From a virus, in the IMG/VR virus record IMGVR_UViG_3300025809_000100, positions 1-27,480 of that record: 27,480 bases of DNA; one strand, given 5' to 3'. A program made the translations under genes and the position numbers. Numbering within the stretch: the stretch's first letter is position 1; each line of letters starts with the position of its first letter. Positions 19,738-27,480 of the stretch are shown here, piece by piece. Under the pieces are notes generated by a model. That model searched no databases and had not been told where the DNA came from. It saw only the letters and a list, made by a program, of their open reading frames with translations.

Positions 19738-20157
19738 TTAAATATCAAATTCTAAAGTGTTAGTTGTCATTCTCTTTGCAGCATTTTTTAAATCTAGAAA
19801 TAAATCTGATGCTTTTTTATATCCATCAATGTCTTCTTCTTGAACTCCAAGTTCTTTAGCCATTGTTGACGCTTTATCCATCAAAGTTTTTAGATTTTTT
19901 AAGTTTTGTGTAATATCTTCATAAGTAATTGATGCATATTTATTATAAAATCTTGAATCTTTTTCAACTTTTTTTATAGCCACATTTACTTTTATTGATG
20001 CATCAACCACTTTGTTTGCAGTATCTAAAGTGTTACTCATTGCTTTAACTGAATTTTGCAAATCTTGTGCTAACCCCAAATCAACCTTATGAGATTCTAG
20101 ATTAACCTCTTCCCTTGACAACTTGCTGAATACTTTACTTAATTCTCTTTTGTTCAT
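19738..20157 (-). CDS. Helical protein with domain shared with protease
   Basis: The product is 139 aa and almost all helical. The C-terminal part (ASTMAKELGVQEEDIDGYKK, then ASDLFLDLKNAAKRM) resembles the end of the protease encoded just upstream (VEAASKDLGVNPNSIPKYKE, then ALKAIEYGEKQLQKG). The two genes probably share a duplicated helical domain, which might act as an internal scaffold or targeting part. The gene starts six bases after the protease stop. Confidence 0.65.
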   Translation of the reverse strand: MNKRELSKVFSKLSREEVNLESHKVDLGLAQDLQNSVKAMSNTLDTANKVVDASIKVNVAIKKVEKDSRFYNKYASITYEDITQNLKNLKTLMDKASTMAKELGVQEEDIDGYKKASDLFLDLKNAAKRMTTNTLEFDI

Positions 20158-20163
20158 TGTTTT

Positions 20164-21045
20164 TTATTTTAATAATTGCTTACCTTTTTGTAATTGTTTT
20201 TCTCCGTATTCTATTGCTTTTAATGCTTCTTTATATTTTGGAATACTATTTGGATTTACACCTAAATCTTTAGATGCTGCCTCCACTTTTGTTAAACCCT
20301 TTTTTAACATATTAATATCTCCTTGTAAATCTTCAATATCTACCTTCATAGATACAATAGCAGATTTTAATTGCTTTTCACCTATATCAATATTTTTTCC
20401 AAATACTTCTACACCTTTAATATATTTTAAAGCATCATCTATTAAACCCAATTCTACCCTTTTACCTTTGACAATGCTTGTTATTTTACTAAGCAATAAA
20501 TCTGCTTCTTGTTCTTCTTTTTTCATTTCTGATGCTTTAATTTTATCGGCAAAAAAGCCTTCTATGCTAAATCCTTTTACTTTACCCTCCTTCACAAATT
20601 CATTCCAAATTTTTTCATTGTTAACTTTGACAGTTCCCATCCAAGTTCCAACTGGTACATTCAAACCGTACTTTCTTGATTTGTCTTGAACCTCATCTTC
20701 TACTATCCAACTTTCAACCAATGTCAATCCTTCTAAATTGTCAGAATGTTCTAGTGTTGAATTGTTTTGATATCCATTGGTTAGGTATCTTTGTGAGGCT
20801 TTTAATACAGTATCTTTTGAGAAATATATATAATACTCATCTCCTTCTGTCTTTCTGTATATAGGCTTATTTGGGATTAATAAAGCACCCATTAAAATCT
20901 TTTTTTCTGTGTCAACTTCTGCAAGTTTTACTTCTTCAGATTTTAAAGCCACAAAATCAGATTCAATAGCAGGTGATTCAACAATAGAGATAGCTTCAAT
21001 TCCGCTTTCTTCATTGTCATCTAAAACTAATTCTACGATTTTCAT
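20164..21045 (-). CDS. XkdF-like prohead protease
   Basis: The product is 293 aa. The N-terminal 170 residues match the XkdF-type prohead serine protease: AISIVESPAIESDFVALK (18-35), KKILMGALLIPNKPIYR (48-64), TLEHSD with H100, LVESWIVED (109-117), GTWMGTVKVNNEKIWNEFVK (133-152) and GFSIEGFF with S160 as the likely nucleophile. It would mature the prohead by cutting the scaffold. A helical C-terminal extension (about 185-293) resembles the next gene's product. The gene follows the tape measure gene and carries the late CGTTATAT motif before its ATG. Confidence 0.82.
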   Translation of the reverse strand: MKIVELVLDDNEESGIEAISIVESPAIESDFVALKSEEVKLAEVDTEKKILMGALLIPNKPIYRKTEGDEYYIYFSKDTVLKASQRYLTNGYQNNSTLEHSDNLEGLTLVESWIVEDEVQDKSRKYGLNVPVGTWMGTVKVNNEKIWNEFVKEGKVKGFSIEGFFADKIKASEMKKEEQEADLLLSKITSIVKGKRVELGLIDDALKYIKGVEVFGKNIDIGEKQLKSAIVSMKVDIEDLQGDINMLKKGLTKVEAASKDLGVNPNSIPKYKEALKAIEYGEKQLQKGKQLLK

Positions 21046-21072
21046 AACTATATAACGATTTAAATTTTAATT
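21043..21072 (-). promoter_or_regulatory. Late control motif before protease
   Basis: The minus strand has CGTTATATAGTTATG, with CGTTATAT four bases before the ATG at 21045. CAAAAA begins 19 bases upstream of CGTTATAT. It lies in a 34-base gap after the tape measure stop at 21080. Confidence 0.55.
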
Positions 21073-21079
21073 TTTGTGT

Positions 21080-22885
21080 TTATAATGTCGCTGATTCTAC
21101 AATGTTCCTATCTAATGCTTGTGCCGTTGTAACATCGTTTGCAACCACATAAGCCTTTACTGGTGCTTGTGATGCAACTACATCAGCAATCTGATTTGCT
21201 CCGCTTGTACCTACTATATTAAACTCCGGTGCTTGTGATTCAAAAGAGTCACCCCTTGTTGACGGTGATGCTATTGTTGCTTCTGATGCAATCGATCCTC
21301 CTTCACCTATTGCAGATAATGCTTTTTTAGAAGATGCTATTGTTGCTGCTATTCCTATTGCTGCATTTGCAGTATTTATAGCCGTAAAAGGAAAGCCTGT
21401 GGGGGGAACTAATGCTGCTGCCTTTGCATTTGCTACTTGAGTACTCATTATTATCTGTCCAATACTTGCTGCTGCTTCTGCTACAATTATTGCTTTTTGA
21501 AGTTTTAAATTTCCTTCGGTTACCCCTTTTAATACACCTAACCCATTTTGCAAAACACCTACTGTTGCCATTGCAATTTCTTTTTTATTAACAAATGCTG
21601 CTAATTCAGCATCTTTTCTTTTTTTCTCTTCAGCAGCCAATTCTTCTGTGTATTCTTTTTCTAAGGTTATGGATTCGTGTCTGCTAGTTTGCATAAATTC
21701 ATCCAAAGCAATTTGTGCATCTACCTTTGCTTGTGTTCCTATGTTAGCATTATCTACTATTGCTTGTAGTCTTTCTGCCTCAACTAGTTTTTCTTCTTCG
21801 TTTATTTCTTTTAATTTCTCAATTCTTTTGACTGCATTTTTTTCTTGTTCAGCATCAAATTTTCTTTTTTCAAAACCTAAATTAGATACAGATTCTGCCT
21901 CAGTGTTTAATAGTTCAATTCGTTCCCTGTCAAGTGCTAAGTCATTTGCTAATTGTTCTGATCTGAAACCTTCAATAGTCGCTTCTACTGCCATCACTTC
22001 ATTCTTAGCAGCAATTAATGCAGTTTCATTTTCTAGGCTTTTATTTCGATTAAATGCTACTTGTGCAGCCTTTTCTACTATCTTGGCATTCTCAAGCATT
22101 TTTGCATTTTGCTCTTCTAATATTCTTCCTAGTTCTACGTTTGCTGCAATTCTGTCTGTAATTGAATTTCTCTCCTCATCCCTAATTTGTCTTTGTTGCT
22201 CTGCTTGTCTATCGTACTTTTCAAGCAAACCGGCATTTATTACTTCCGCTTTTTGTGCCTCTTTTGCAAGTTGAACATTTGCAACTGCTGCATCTTTTAA
22301 TTCAACTGCATATTCTGCTGCATCTGTGGCTGCCTCTACAAAGCCGTCACCAGTTTGTGATATTGCATCACCTAAACCACTAAATCCTTCTTGAGCAGAT
22401 TCCAATGCACCACTAAAATCACCACCGAATATCTTGCTAAATGCATCACCAAATTTTTCAAAGGCTTGTGTGGCAGTTTGTATAGGTTGCCCAAAATATT
22501 TATCGAAAGCATCCCCTAGTTTTTTGACTGACTCTTGCCCACCTATCAACAATCCAAACACATCATTAAAAACCAAAGCCAATCCTTCAAATGATGCACC
22601 TACTGCATCGGCAACGATTTGATTTTGCAGGAATAATTCTTTGATAGTGTCAAGAGCAATAATAAACAAACCTAAACCTGCCGTCTTTATTGATTTTCCA
22701 ATTCCCTTAACACCCTCACCTGTTGATTTAGAAGTTTCTTCAATGCTTTTTAAACCTGCTGCGGTTTGTTCGTTTCCTTGTTCAACTGCCTTGGTTAAAT
22801 TCTTAATTCCACCAGTTAAATCATCAACGTTTTTCTCCGCTTTTTTGGTTTCTACTTCTAATTCTACTTGTACTTGCTCTGCCAT
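21080..22885 (-). CDS. Tail tape measure protein
   Basis: The product is 601 aa. N-terminal helices (QVELEVETKKAEKNVDDLTG) and a hydrophobic segment (about 66-85, IKTAGLGLFIIALDTIKELF) are followed by a very long Ala/Glu/Lys coiled-coil region (about 195-435). A further hydrophobic stretch (about 440-535) contains TVGVLQNGLGVLKGV and ANAAIGIAATIASSKKALSA. This is the usual make-up of tape measure proteins that set tail length and help DNA enter the cell. Using about 1.5 angstrom per residue, the tail would be near 90 nm; that figure is inference. It lies in the tail block and overlaps the 50-aa gene by 22 bases. Confidence 0.84.
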   Translation of the reverse strand: MAEQVQVELEVETKKAEKNVDDLTGGIKNLTKAVEQGNEQTAAGLKSIEETSKSTGEGVKGIGKSIKTAGLGLFIIALDTIKELFLQNQIVADAVGASFEGLALVFNDVFGLLIGGQESVKKLGDAFDKYFGQPIQTATQAFEKFGDAFSKIFGGDFSGALESAQEGFSGLGDAISQTGDGFVEAATDAAEYAVELKDAAVANVQLAKEAQKAEVINAGLLEKYDRQAEQQRQIRDEERNSITDRIAANVELGRILEEQNAKMLENAKIVEKAAQVAFNRNKSLENETALIAAKNEVMAVEATIEGFRSEQLANDLALDRERIELLNTEAESVSNLGFEKRKFDAEQEKNAVKRIEKLKEINEEEKLVEAERLQAIVDNANIGTQAKVDAQIALDEFMQTSRHESITLEKEYTEELAAEEKKRKDAELAAFVNKKEIAMATVGVLQNGLGVLKGVTEGNLKLQKAIIVAEAAASIGQIIMSTQVANAKAAALVPPTGFPFTAINTANAAIGIAATIASSKKALSAIGEGGSIASEATIASPSTRGDSFESQAPEFNIVGTSGANQIADVVASQAPVKAYVVANDVTTAQALDRNIVESATL

Positions 22886-23016
22886 TTCATTTCATTTTTA
22901 AAGCCTTTAAACGCACCCCCAAATGTTTTTGGGAATAAGTATTTTCCTTGTGCAATTCTTATATTTTCAGTTTCTCCGTTTGCTATTTCTAGCATTTTAA
23001 GTATCATCTTTATCAT
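22864..23016 (-). CDS. Small protein before tape measure (50 aa)
   Basis: The frame runs from the ATG at 23016 to TAG at 22864. It reads MIKMILKMLEIANGETENIR, then IAQGKYLFPKTFGGAFKGFK. The ATG shares bases with the stop of the 721-aa tail gene (ATGA), and the end overlaps the tape measure start by 22 bases. Position suggests a tail assembly role. Confidence 0.72.
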   Translation of the reverse strand: MIKMILKMLEIANGETENIRIAQGKYLFPKTFGGAFKGFKNEMKWQSKYK

Positions 23017-25178
23017 ACTAAATTAATTAGTTCTATACTGCTTTTTCCGTTTGTTAAATCCGTTGTCATTGAATTGATTCTGTAATTCTCATAGTTAATT
23101 TCTATTGTGTCATACAACTTTAAATTATAAATCAAATTCAAAGGCAAATAAGCAGTCACTTTAAACATTCTTCTTTTTGTGTTGAATATTTCAGCAATAT
23201 AATTTTCGTAATATGTCGCAAACAAAGTACCAGTAAAACTTCCATCTAATTGATATTCGTTAATCTCTAAACTAAAATTAATATTTGACGTATCAGTACT
23301 CGAAGAAAGAGCAACACTATTTGAAGGAATAATATAACTTGTCAATTCCAAATGTGTTGAAGATGTGTCTCTAAAAGAAATACTTTTTTCCAAACCTGCA
23401 GTTGTTGTTTGAAGTATTGGATAAAATAATAACGGTTTTCCAAAATATGCTTGTTGATTTTGATCTACAAAGTATCCATATTGAATTGGTGTTTGTCCTC
23501 CTCCATTTACGTTTACTAGCCTTTCCATTTGAAGGTGTTCAAAAGGAACTTGAACTTTGTAAACCTCATTTGGTGCATCGTATGTTTCAGAATCTAAAGT
23601 GTATCTTTCTGTTCCCCATCCAACGTTGTTTAATTGGTTGTATTGTTCTGCCAAAAATGTTCCTAATCCTTCGTATTCAAAATTCACTTGCTTAAAAGGA
23701 AGTGCCACATTTACTTGGGTAGAATTAACATCAACAAATTCATCCAAAGAATAAATACTAGCACCCGATGTTCCTGCTTCGTTCCAAAGTCTGTCATCAT
23801 TTTGCCACAATGTATTGGTTGTATTCCAAGTGCTTTCTAATTGATAGTATTCATCTAGTGTTTTTACTACAATTATTCCATTTTCAACATAGGCAGTTAG
23901 GTTGAACATTTTAAACAAACCTGTAAGAAGATCAATTACCTTCATTTCGGGTATTTGTTCGGTTATGTTAAACTCATAATCAGCCGTCTCTGTTGCAAAG
24001 TTTGTTGAAGTATAAATATCTTGCCAATTTACATTCGATGCTATTCCGTTTATCTCCCATCTAACACTGCTAAAGGTTATGTTGTTTTCGTGTGTTTGCC
24101 TTATGGCAACCGTATATGCACCGGGTTGTAATGTGCCTATTTCAGCTTGTCCCAAAACAGTAGTAACTTGGCTTCCTGTTCCTTGAATTAATACTGAAGA
24201 ATAGAATAATGATCCATTTCTGTAAATTATAACTTGAAATTCTTCACTAGTAGATGTTGTTAAATAAAGATAATTGGTATTTATAGCATTTGGGGGAACA
24301 ATGTTCTGTGTGTAAATAGACAGTGTATTACCATCTACATTCATTCCTGTGTTTGGTGTTCCCGAAGTAAGTGAAAACCCATCTACTTGTGAAAAAAATT
24401 CATTTACTTGTGTCGCAGGTTGAACACTTCCCTTCTTTCTGTGCAACCACATAAATAGGTTATAGTAATTTTCATTTGATGAACTAAAAAAATCATCTGA
24501 AAAAACAATATTTGAAGGAAACCCATTTGCTATTGTATAGTGGGACTCAATAGATTCAATAATCTTATGTACTCTTAAAGCAAATTTTAAATCACTCCAT
24601 TCAACACCCTGCAAAGGTTTTGCTACATCGTATTCTAAATTGCCATCTCCTGCTGCACTAGAAGAACTATCATAATATAACCTTTTAGTGTGCGTAATTA
24701 ATGGGGCAATTATATCTGTTGTTGTTGGATCAGCTTGTAGTTTTGTTTCAATTGTGTCAGCATCATAGATTAAATTCTCAGAAGATAATGTTGATATATC
24801 AGAAAGCAAGTCTTCCCCTAGAATGTCTTTTAAATTGATTGTTTCACCAAAGAATGTAATCCTATATGCATAGGGTTTATTGTTCTTTAAATCCACCCCA
24901 TTTAAAGCCATAAAGCCATTCTTCCAAGGTAGGTAATTTAACTCAATACTTGATGCTGCTTTAATTCTTGCATCAAAACCTCCTACAATATTATAGTTGT
25001 AATAGTGAGTAAATATTTTTGAATTTGTAGGTGATGCCGGAATGGTGAAACTCTGTGTAAATTCTGTAAAGATTTTAGAAATGTCTTTTATGTTTTGGAT
25101 TGATTGGGTAATTGAAACCGTTTCATCCTTAAAAAGTTCTAGCCTTTCACTTCCTACATATATCTGAACCTTCTGCAT
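23013..25178 (-). CDS. Large tail protein (baseplate/hub-like)
   Basis: The product is 721 aa. The N terminus (SQSIQNIKDISKIFTEFTQS-like region, then FTIPASPTNSKIFTHYYNYN and GGFDARIKAASSIELNYLPW) and ITFFGETINLKDILGED are typical of a conserved Bacteroidetes phage tail protein. The rest is beta-rich with possible carbohydrate-binding-like strands and MKVIDLLTGLFKMFNLTAYV (about 400-420). It may form the tail hub or tip at the host-contact end. The start shares a base with the stop of the preceding gene. Confidence 0.72.
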   Translation of the reverse strand: MQKVQIYVGSERLELFKDETVSITQSIQNIKDISKIFTEFTQSFTIPASPTNSKIFTHYYNYNIVGGFDARIKAASSIELNYLPWKNGFMALNGVDLKNNKPYAYRITFFGETINLKDILGEDLLSDISTLSSENLIYDADTIETKLQADPTTTDIIAPLITHTKRLYYDSSSSAAGDGNLEYDVAKPLQGVEWSDLKFALRVHKIIESIESHYTIANGFPSNIVFSDDFFSSSNENYYNLFMWLHRKKGSVQPATQVNEFFSQVDGFSLTSGTPNTGMNVDGNTLSIYTQNIVPPNAINTNYLYLTTSTSEEFQVIIYRNGSLFYSSVLIQGTGSQVTTVLGQAEIGTLQPGAYTVAIRQTHENNITFSSVRWEINGIASNVNWQDIYTSTNFATETADYEFNITEQIPEMKVIDLLTGLFKMFNLTAYVENGIIVVKTLDEYYQLESTWNTTNTLWQNDDRLWNEAGTSGASIYSLDEFVDVNSTQVNVALPFKQVNFEYEGLGTFLAEQYNQLNNVGWGTERYTLDSETYDAPNEVYKVQVPFEHLQMERLVNVNGGGQTPIQYGYFVDQNQQAYFGKPLLFYPILQTTTAGLEKSISFRDTSSTHLELTSYIIPSNSVALSSSTDTSNINFSLEINEYQLDGSFTGTLFATYYENYIAEIFNTKRRMFKVTAYLPLNLIYNLKLYDTIEINYENYRINSMTTDLTNGKSSIELINLV

Positions 25179-26161
25179 TAACGTACATTGTTTATGTAAT
25201 CAAATGCCATATCAAAATCCATTGTGTATTCAATCAGCTTGTCATTTAAACTAGTCTTATATGTAAATGAAGATGTGGAAATAATCACTGGAACTACTTG
25301 CTCAGTTGATGGATCGTAGGGATCGGGTTGCGTCAACCATACTTGATCAGATAGTAACAATTCTTCAAAGAAAGGATTAGCACCTTCGGGATAATACCCA
25401 CTGCTTAATCTAATCTTTTGATTTGCCGTTTTATTAAATACTGTTTTAGTTGGTGCGTTTACTGAGTAAGTCGCTGAGCCTGTGCTTGTGCTTATTGTGT
25501 TTGCGTTGTAGGTTTCTTTTGTTGATGTGGTTGCTTTAACACTTTTAAGAAAGAACCACAAATCTTGTAAGCCTCCAAACTTATTAACAAATGTTATTTT
25601 ATTCCCATTTCCGTATTTTGTGCAATCAACTCTAACAATGTTTATTGTGTCAGCACCTGTAAGCGTTGCGCTTGTTGCATCTGTTGCGAATGTCTTATAA
25701 CTAATACTTCCTGCATTTGTTATGATTGGAATTTTACCACTTGTGTTTAAAGGATAATAAACATAGTAACCATTTTTAATTACATCTTTTGAAACCATCC
25801 ACAAAGGAGAACTAATTGTTGGATTAGAACCTTCCATAAAAGTTCCGTATCCATTAAAAGCAATGTGATCAATAGCAGTTGGACTACCTTGATTACCTGT
25901 GCCATCTTGCCCTATGTATTGTATTACATTTGAAGATGCAGTTGATACAGTTGATGTTGTATAATTTCCATCAAATGTTTGCGTAATATAATCCCTAATC
26001 AATTCCGCTATTTCAAAAGTAACAACACTGCTTGGTGCAGAATTTTTAATAATAGTATATCTTAAAACACCTCCAATATAAAGTTCTAATTTTATACTAT
26101 TGGCTGATGCGTCCATTGTAAAGGTTTCAAACCTTGGTGATCTAACTAATATATTTGCCAT
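25178..26161 (-). CDS. Tail protein (distal tail-like, 327 aa)
   Basis: It starts MANILVRSPRFETFTMDASA and is beta-rich, with the ends rich in T and S (TSSFTYKTSLNDKLIEYTMD). Its position just before the 721-aa tail protein and its size suggest a distal tail or tail-tip adaptor. The family is recognised only as recurrent in similar phages. It is joined to its neighbours with a two-base gap upstream and a TAATG overlap downstream. Confidence 0.65.
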   Translation of the reverse strand: MANILVRSPRFETFTMDASANSIKLELYIGGVLRYTIIKNSAPSSVVTFEIAELIRDYITQTFDGNYTTSTVSTASSNVIQYIGQDGTGNQGSPTAIDHIAFNGYGTFMEGSNPTISSPLWMVSKDVIKNGYYVYYPLNTSGKIPIITNAGSISYKTFATDATSATLTGADTINIVRVDCTKYGNGNKITFVNKFGGLQDLWFFLKSVKATTSTKETYNANTISTSTGSATYSVNAPTKTVFNKTANQKIRLSSGYYPEGANPFFEELLLSDQVWLTQPDPYDPSTEQVVPVIISTSSFTYKTSLNDKLIEYTMDFDMAFDYINNVR

Positions 26162-26163
26162 AA

Positions 26164-26709
26164 TTATCTTTTAGTGCCTAACACAATTGCCTTTTCAATG
26201 TCTAATTTAAATGCCTTTACTATCTCAACTGGTAAGCGTTTGAAAGCCGAATAGAAAGGCTTTGTGAAAAATAGACTTGGCTTAGTTCCTTTGTTGTAAA
26301 TACTCCGAGCAATCAAAAATGTCATTGATTTGTAGGATAGGAATTTGCCTGTCTTTTTATCCTTCCATTGTTTAATGGGTTTTTGTTTAATCCATTTACT
26401 AATTCCTTTAGTTAAACCTCCTTTTTTACCAGTTCCACTTCCAAACTTAAATGGTGATGTTCTATTATTCGAACTGCTACCTGCACCCCTTACACCTTCA
26501 TCTACAAAAGCACCATAATCTTCCATTATAAAATCAATCAAAAAAGCACCCTCTTCTTGTCTCGGTTCGTACTTCAAAGAATTGTACAAAGCACCTGTGT
26601 CGTTTTTATCACCGTAGGGAGGTTTTCCTTTTGTCAAGTTTGATCTTGATTGTTGGATAACATATTTACCAAATGCATTTAATGCTTTACTTAGTTCTAA
26701 ATAATCCAT
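26164..26709 (-). CDS. HK97 gp10-like tail completion protein
   Basis: The product is 181 aa from the ATG at 26709 (MDYLELSKALNAFGKYVIQQ), which touches the previous stop as TGATG; an ATG four codons upstream (26721) is less likely. The layout is that of HK97 gp10-like proteins: SNLTKGKPPYGDKNDTGALY with NSLKYEP, then DFIMEDYGAFVDEGVRGAGS, and a final SLFFTKPFYSAFKRLPVEI. These join or complete the tail tube. The neighbour upstream has a tail-terminator-like size. Confidence 0.76.
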   Translation of the reverse strand: MDYLELSKALNAFGKYVIQQSRSNLTKGKPPYGDKNDTGALYNSLKYEPRQEEGAFLIDFIMEDYGAFVDEGVRGAGSSSNNRTSPFKFGSGTGKKGGLTKGISKWIKQKPIKQWKDKKTGKFLSYKSMTFLIARSIYNKGTKPSLFFTKPFYSAFKRLPVEIVKAFKLDIEKAIVLGTKR

Positions 26710-27188
26710 CAGCAAATCCAAATGTCGTTGTAAATCGTGATGTTAAAAGTAGCAGTAACACCGGCTAATTCGTTCTCAAACCTTTCTGTGAAAAACTCAA
26801 ACGTAGCATCACCTTGTACTTGATACATATCTTGAAATAAAGTCCCTCCTCGCATTATCTGAATCAACTTGTTACTTACAGACATTTGTGTGTTTAGAAT
26901 GTCTTGTGTGTTATCGTTGCCTCTGAACAAGTCTGTGGTTGGTTCTTTACTTTGATCAACAATATCCATTGAAAGAATAGAAACATTGAAGGTATATGTT
27001 GCACTTCCGTTGTTGTCGCTTTGTGTCACACTGTTAATTAAGATATGTGACAAGGGGAAGATATCCTGTTTTTCGAGATTGATTTTTGATATGTCACCAG
27101 TGGTAACTGTTTTACAATTCTCATCTAAAAGCAATTGATCTTCTAGTGTTTTGGTTACTTGATAAAAACCTCTTATTCCTTGGCTCAT
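26709..27188 (-). CDS. Tail terminator-like protein (159 aa)
   Basis: It starts MSQGIRGFYQVTKTLEDQLL. A central part with LSMDIVDQSKEPTTDLFRGN and the end GVTATFNITIYNDIWIC match the small mixed alpha/beta proteins that precede gp10-like genes in Bacteroidetes phages; these probably cap the tail tube. The ATG overlaps the stop of the T-frame of the chaperone (ATGA). Assignment is by position and pattern. Confidence 0.6.
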   Translation of the reverse strand: MSQGIRGFYQVTKTLEDQLLLDENCKTVTTGDISKINLEKQDIFPLSHILINSVTQSDNNGSATYTFNVSILSMDIVDQSKEPTTDLFRGNDNTQDILNTQMSVSNKLIQIMRGGTLFQDMYQVQGDATFEFFTERFENELAGVTATFNITIYNDIWIC

Positions 27189-27442
27189 CTTCTTTGCTTA
27201 TTTTTTATTTGTTGTGCTTCTGCTTCGTTCTTTTCTTTCATAAATGTTAACATCGTTAAACACTTATCTAGTTCAAGGGAAGTGATACTTTCAAATCTTT
27301 CAATATCTCCTTGAGAGAGTGCATAGATGCTTGAATACCATCCCCACTTTTTTCCAAATCCTGCTGAAATTGTGGTTGTTTCTCCATTTCCTCCTGTAAA
27401 TAATTGCTCGTAACGTTCAGTAACTCCAAGCCTAAACTTTGA
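27185..27442 (-). CDS. T-domain of tail chaperone, -1 frame
   Basis: This open frame is reached from the chaperone gene by a -1 slip at the T run. It begins SKFRLGVTERYEQLFTGGNG and contains KKWGWYSSIYALSQGDIERF and TMLTFMKEKNEAEAQQIKN, a pattern common in Bacteroidetes phages just after the G-like gene. It adds 85 residues and makes a 246-aa GT form with the 1-599 part. An in-frame ATG at 27469 (MQFLVLFFF) exists in this 10-A copy, but it lies inside the G gene. It fully overlaps the 57-codon zero-frame tail. Confidence 0.72.
   Translation of the reverse strand, partial: SKFRLGVTERYEQLFTGGNGETTTISAGFGKKWGWYSSIYALSQGDIERFESITSLELDKCLTMLTFMKEKNEAEAQQIKNKQRR
27268..27441 (-). CDS. Tail chaperone gpG, C-terminal part (zero frame)
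   Basis: This is the continuation of the gene at 1-599: 57 codons from the slippery run to TAG at 27268. It reads QSLGLELLNVTSNYLQEEME and later HSLKEILKDLKVSLPLN. In this right-end copy the A run has 10 rather than 11 bases, so it is out of frame with the start of the same copy. With the 11-A left copy it is in frame. Confidence 0.75.
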   Translation of the reverse strand, partial: QSLGLELLNVTSNYLQEEMEKQPQFQQDLEKSGDGIQASMHSLKEILKDLKVSLPLN

Positions 27443-27480
27443 AAAAAAAAAGAGAACCAAGAACTGCATCTAATTTTATC
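27326..27480. repeat. Terminal direct repeat, right copy
   Basis: It is identical to 1-156 apart from one fewer A in the run at 27442-27451. Confidence 0.93.

Noticed and set aside
20123-20689. Plus-strand open frame of 188 codons with hydrophobic stretches
   Set aside because: It is opposite the protease and its neighbour, both with conserved motifs; the hydrophobic look comes from reversed Lys/Glu codons.
21648-22274. Plus-strand open frame of 208 codons
   Set aside because: It is a shadow of the coiled-coil part of the tape measure gene; composition is dominated by Ser, Ala and Phe.
1-27480. Lysogeny module (integrase, repressor, attachment sites)
   Set aside because: No recombinase or repressor pattern was seen in any frame, so I call the phage lytic with reservation.

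Overview
The window looks like the complete genome of a small tailed phage of a Bacteroidetes (probably flavobacterial) host, about 27.3 kb, cut open at an arbitrary point. Bases 1-156 are repeated at 27326-27480, so the two ends overlap and the molecule closes into a circle of about 27,325 bp. A Bacteroidetes host is inferred from the very AT-rich sequence, A-rich leaders instead of Shine-Dalgarno sites before most genes, promoter-like TTG-N19-TAnCTTGC boxes, and protein families typical of flavobacterial siphoviruses. Every gene is on the minus strand, so transcription runs from high to low coordinates; the plus-strand open frames are all shadows. No integrase, repressor, tRNA or CRISPR array was seen, which suggests a lytic phage.

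Layout in the direction of transcription. Early/replication block, 9349 to 637: a lead gene, small proteins, an ERF annealing protein, an SSB-like protein, a RecA-like ATPase, a sigma-like factor, several tiny zinc-ribbon proteins, a FEN-type 5'-3' exonuclease, a MazG-like small protein, a stand-alone DnaA domain IV protein, a PD-(D/E)XK nuclease, then small and large terminase and two unknown proteins. It ends at a strong terminator with a GAAA loop (637-666). Late tail block, 599 through the circle junction to 21080: tail assembly chaperone with a slippery T run giving G and GT forms, tail completion proteins, two large tail proteins, a 50-aa gene and the tape measure. Head block, 21045 to 13789: XkdF-like protease, helical protein, decoration/fibre-like protein, scaffold, major capsid protein, a probable tail tube protein, a portal with a C-terminal extension, and a connector. 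Fibre and lysis block, 13725 to 10030: S74-type fibre, small proteins, an M15 endolysin and two holin-like membrane proteins. Then come a GC-rich noncoding island (9881-10029) and a NinG-family nuclease, closed by a terminator.

Genes are packed tightly: at least nine junctions are ATGA overlaps. Eleven small genes (35-57 aa) were read directly from the sequence, several fixed by such overlaps. Two control systems stand out. Early genes have host-type promoters followed by AAACAAAC leaders. Four late units (tail chaperone, protease, scaffold/capsid, portal) instead share CGTTATAT exactly four bases before the ATG, with an A-rich block (CAAAA in three, AAAAA in one) beginning 19 bases upstream of it. 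This bipartite element could be a late promoter for the phage's own sigma-like factor and would give leaderless or nearly leaderless mRNAs. That link is inference.
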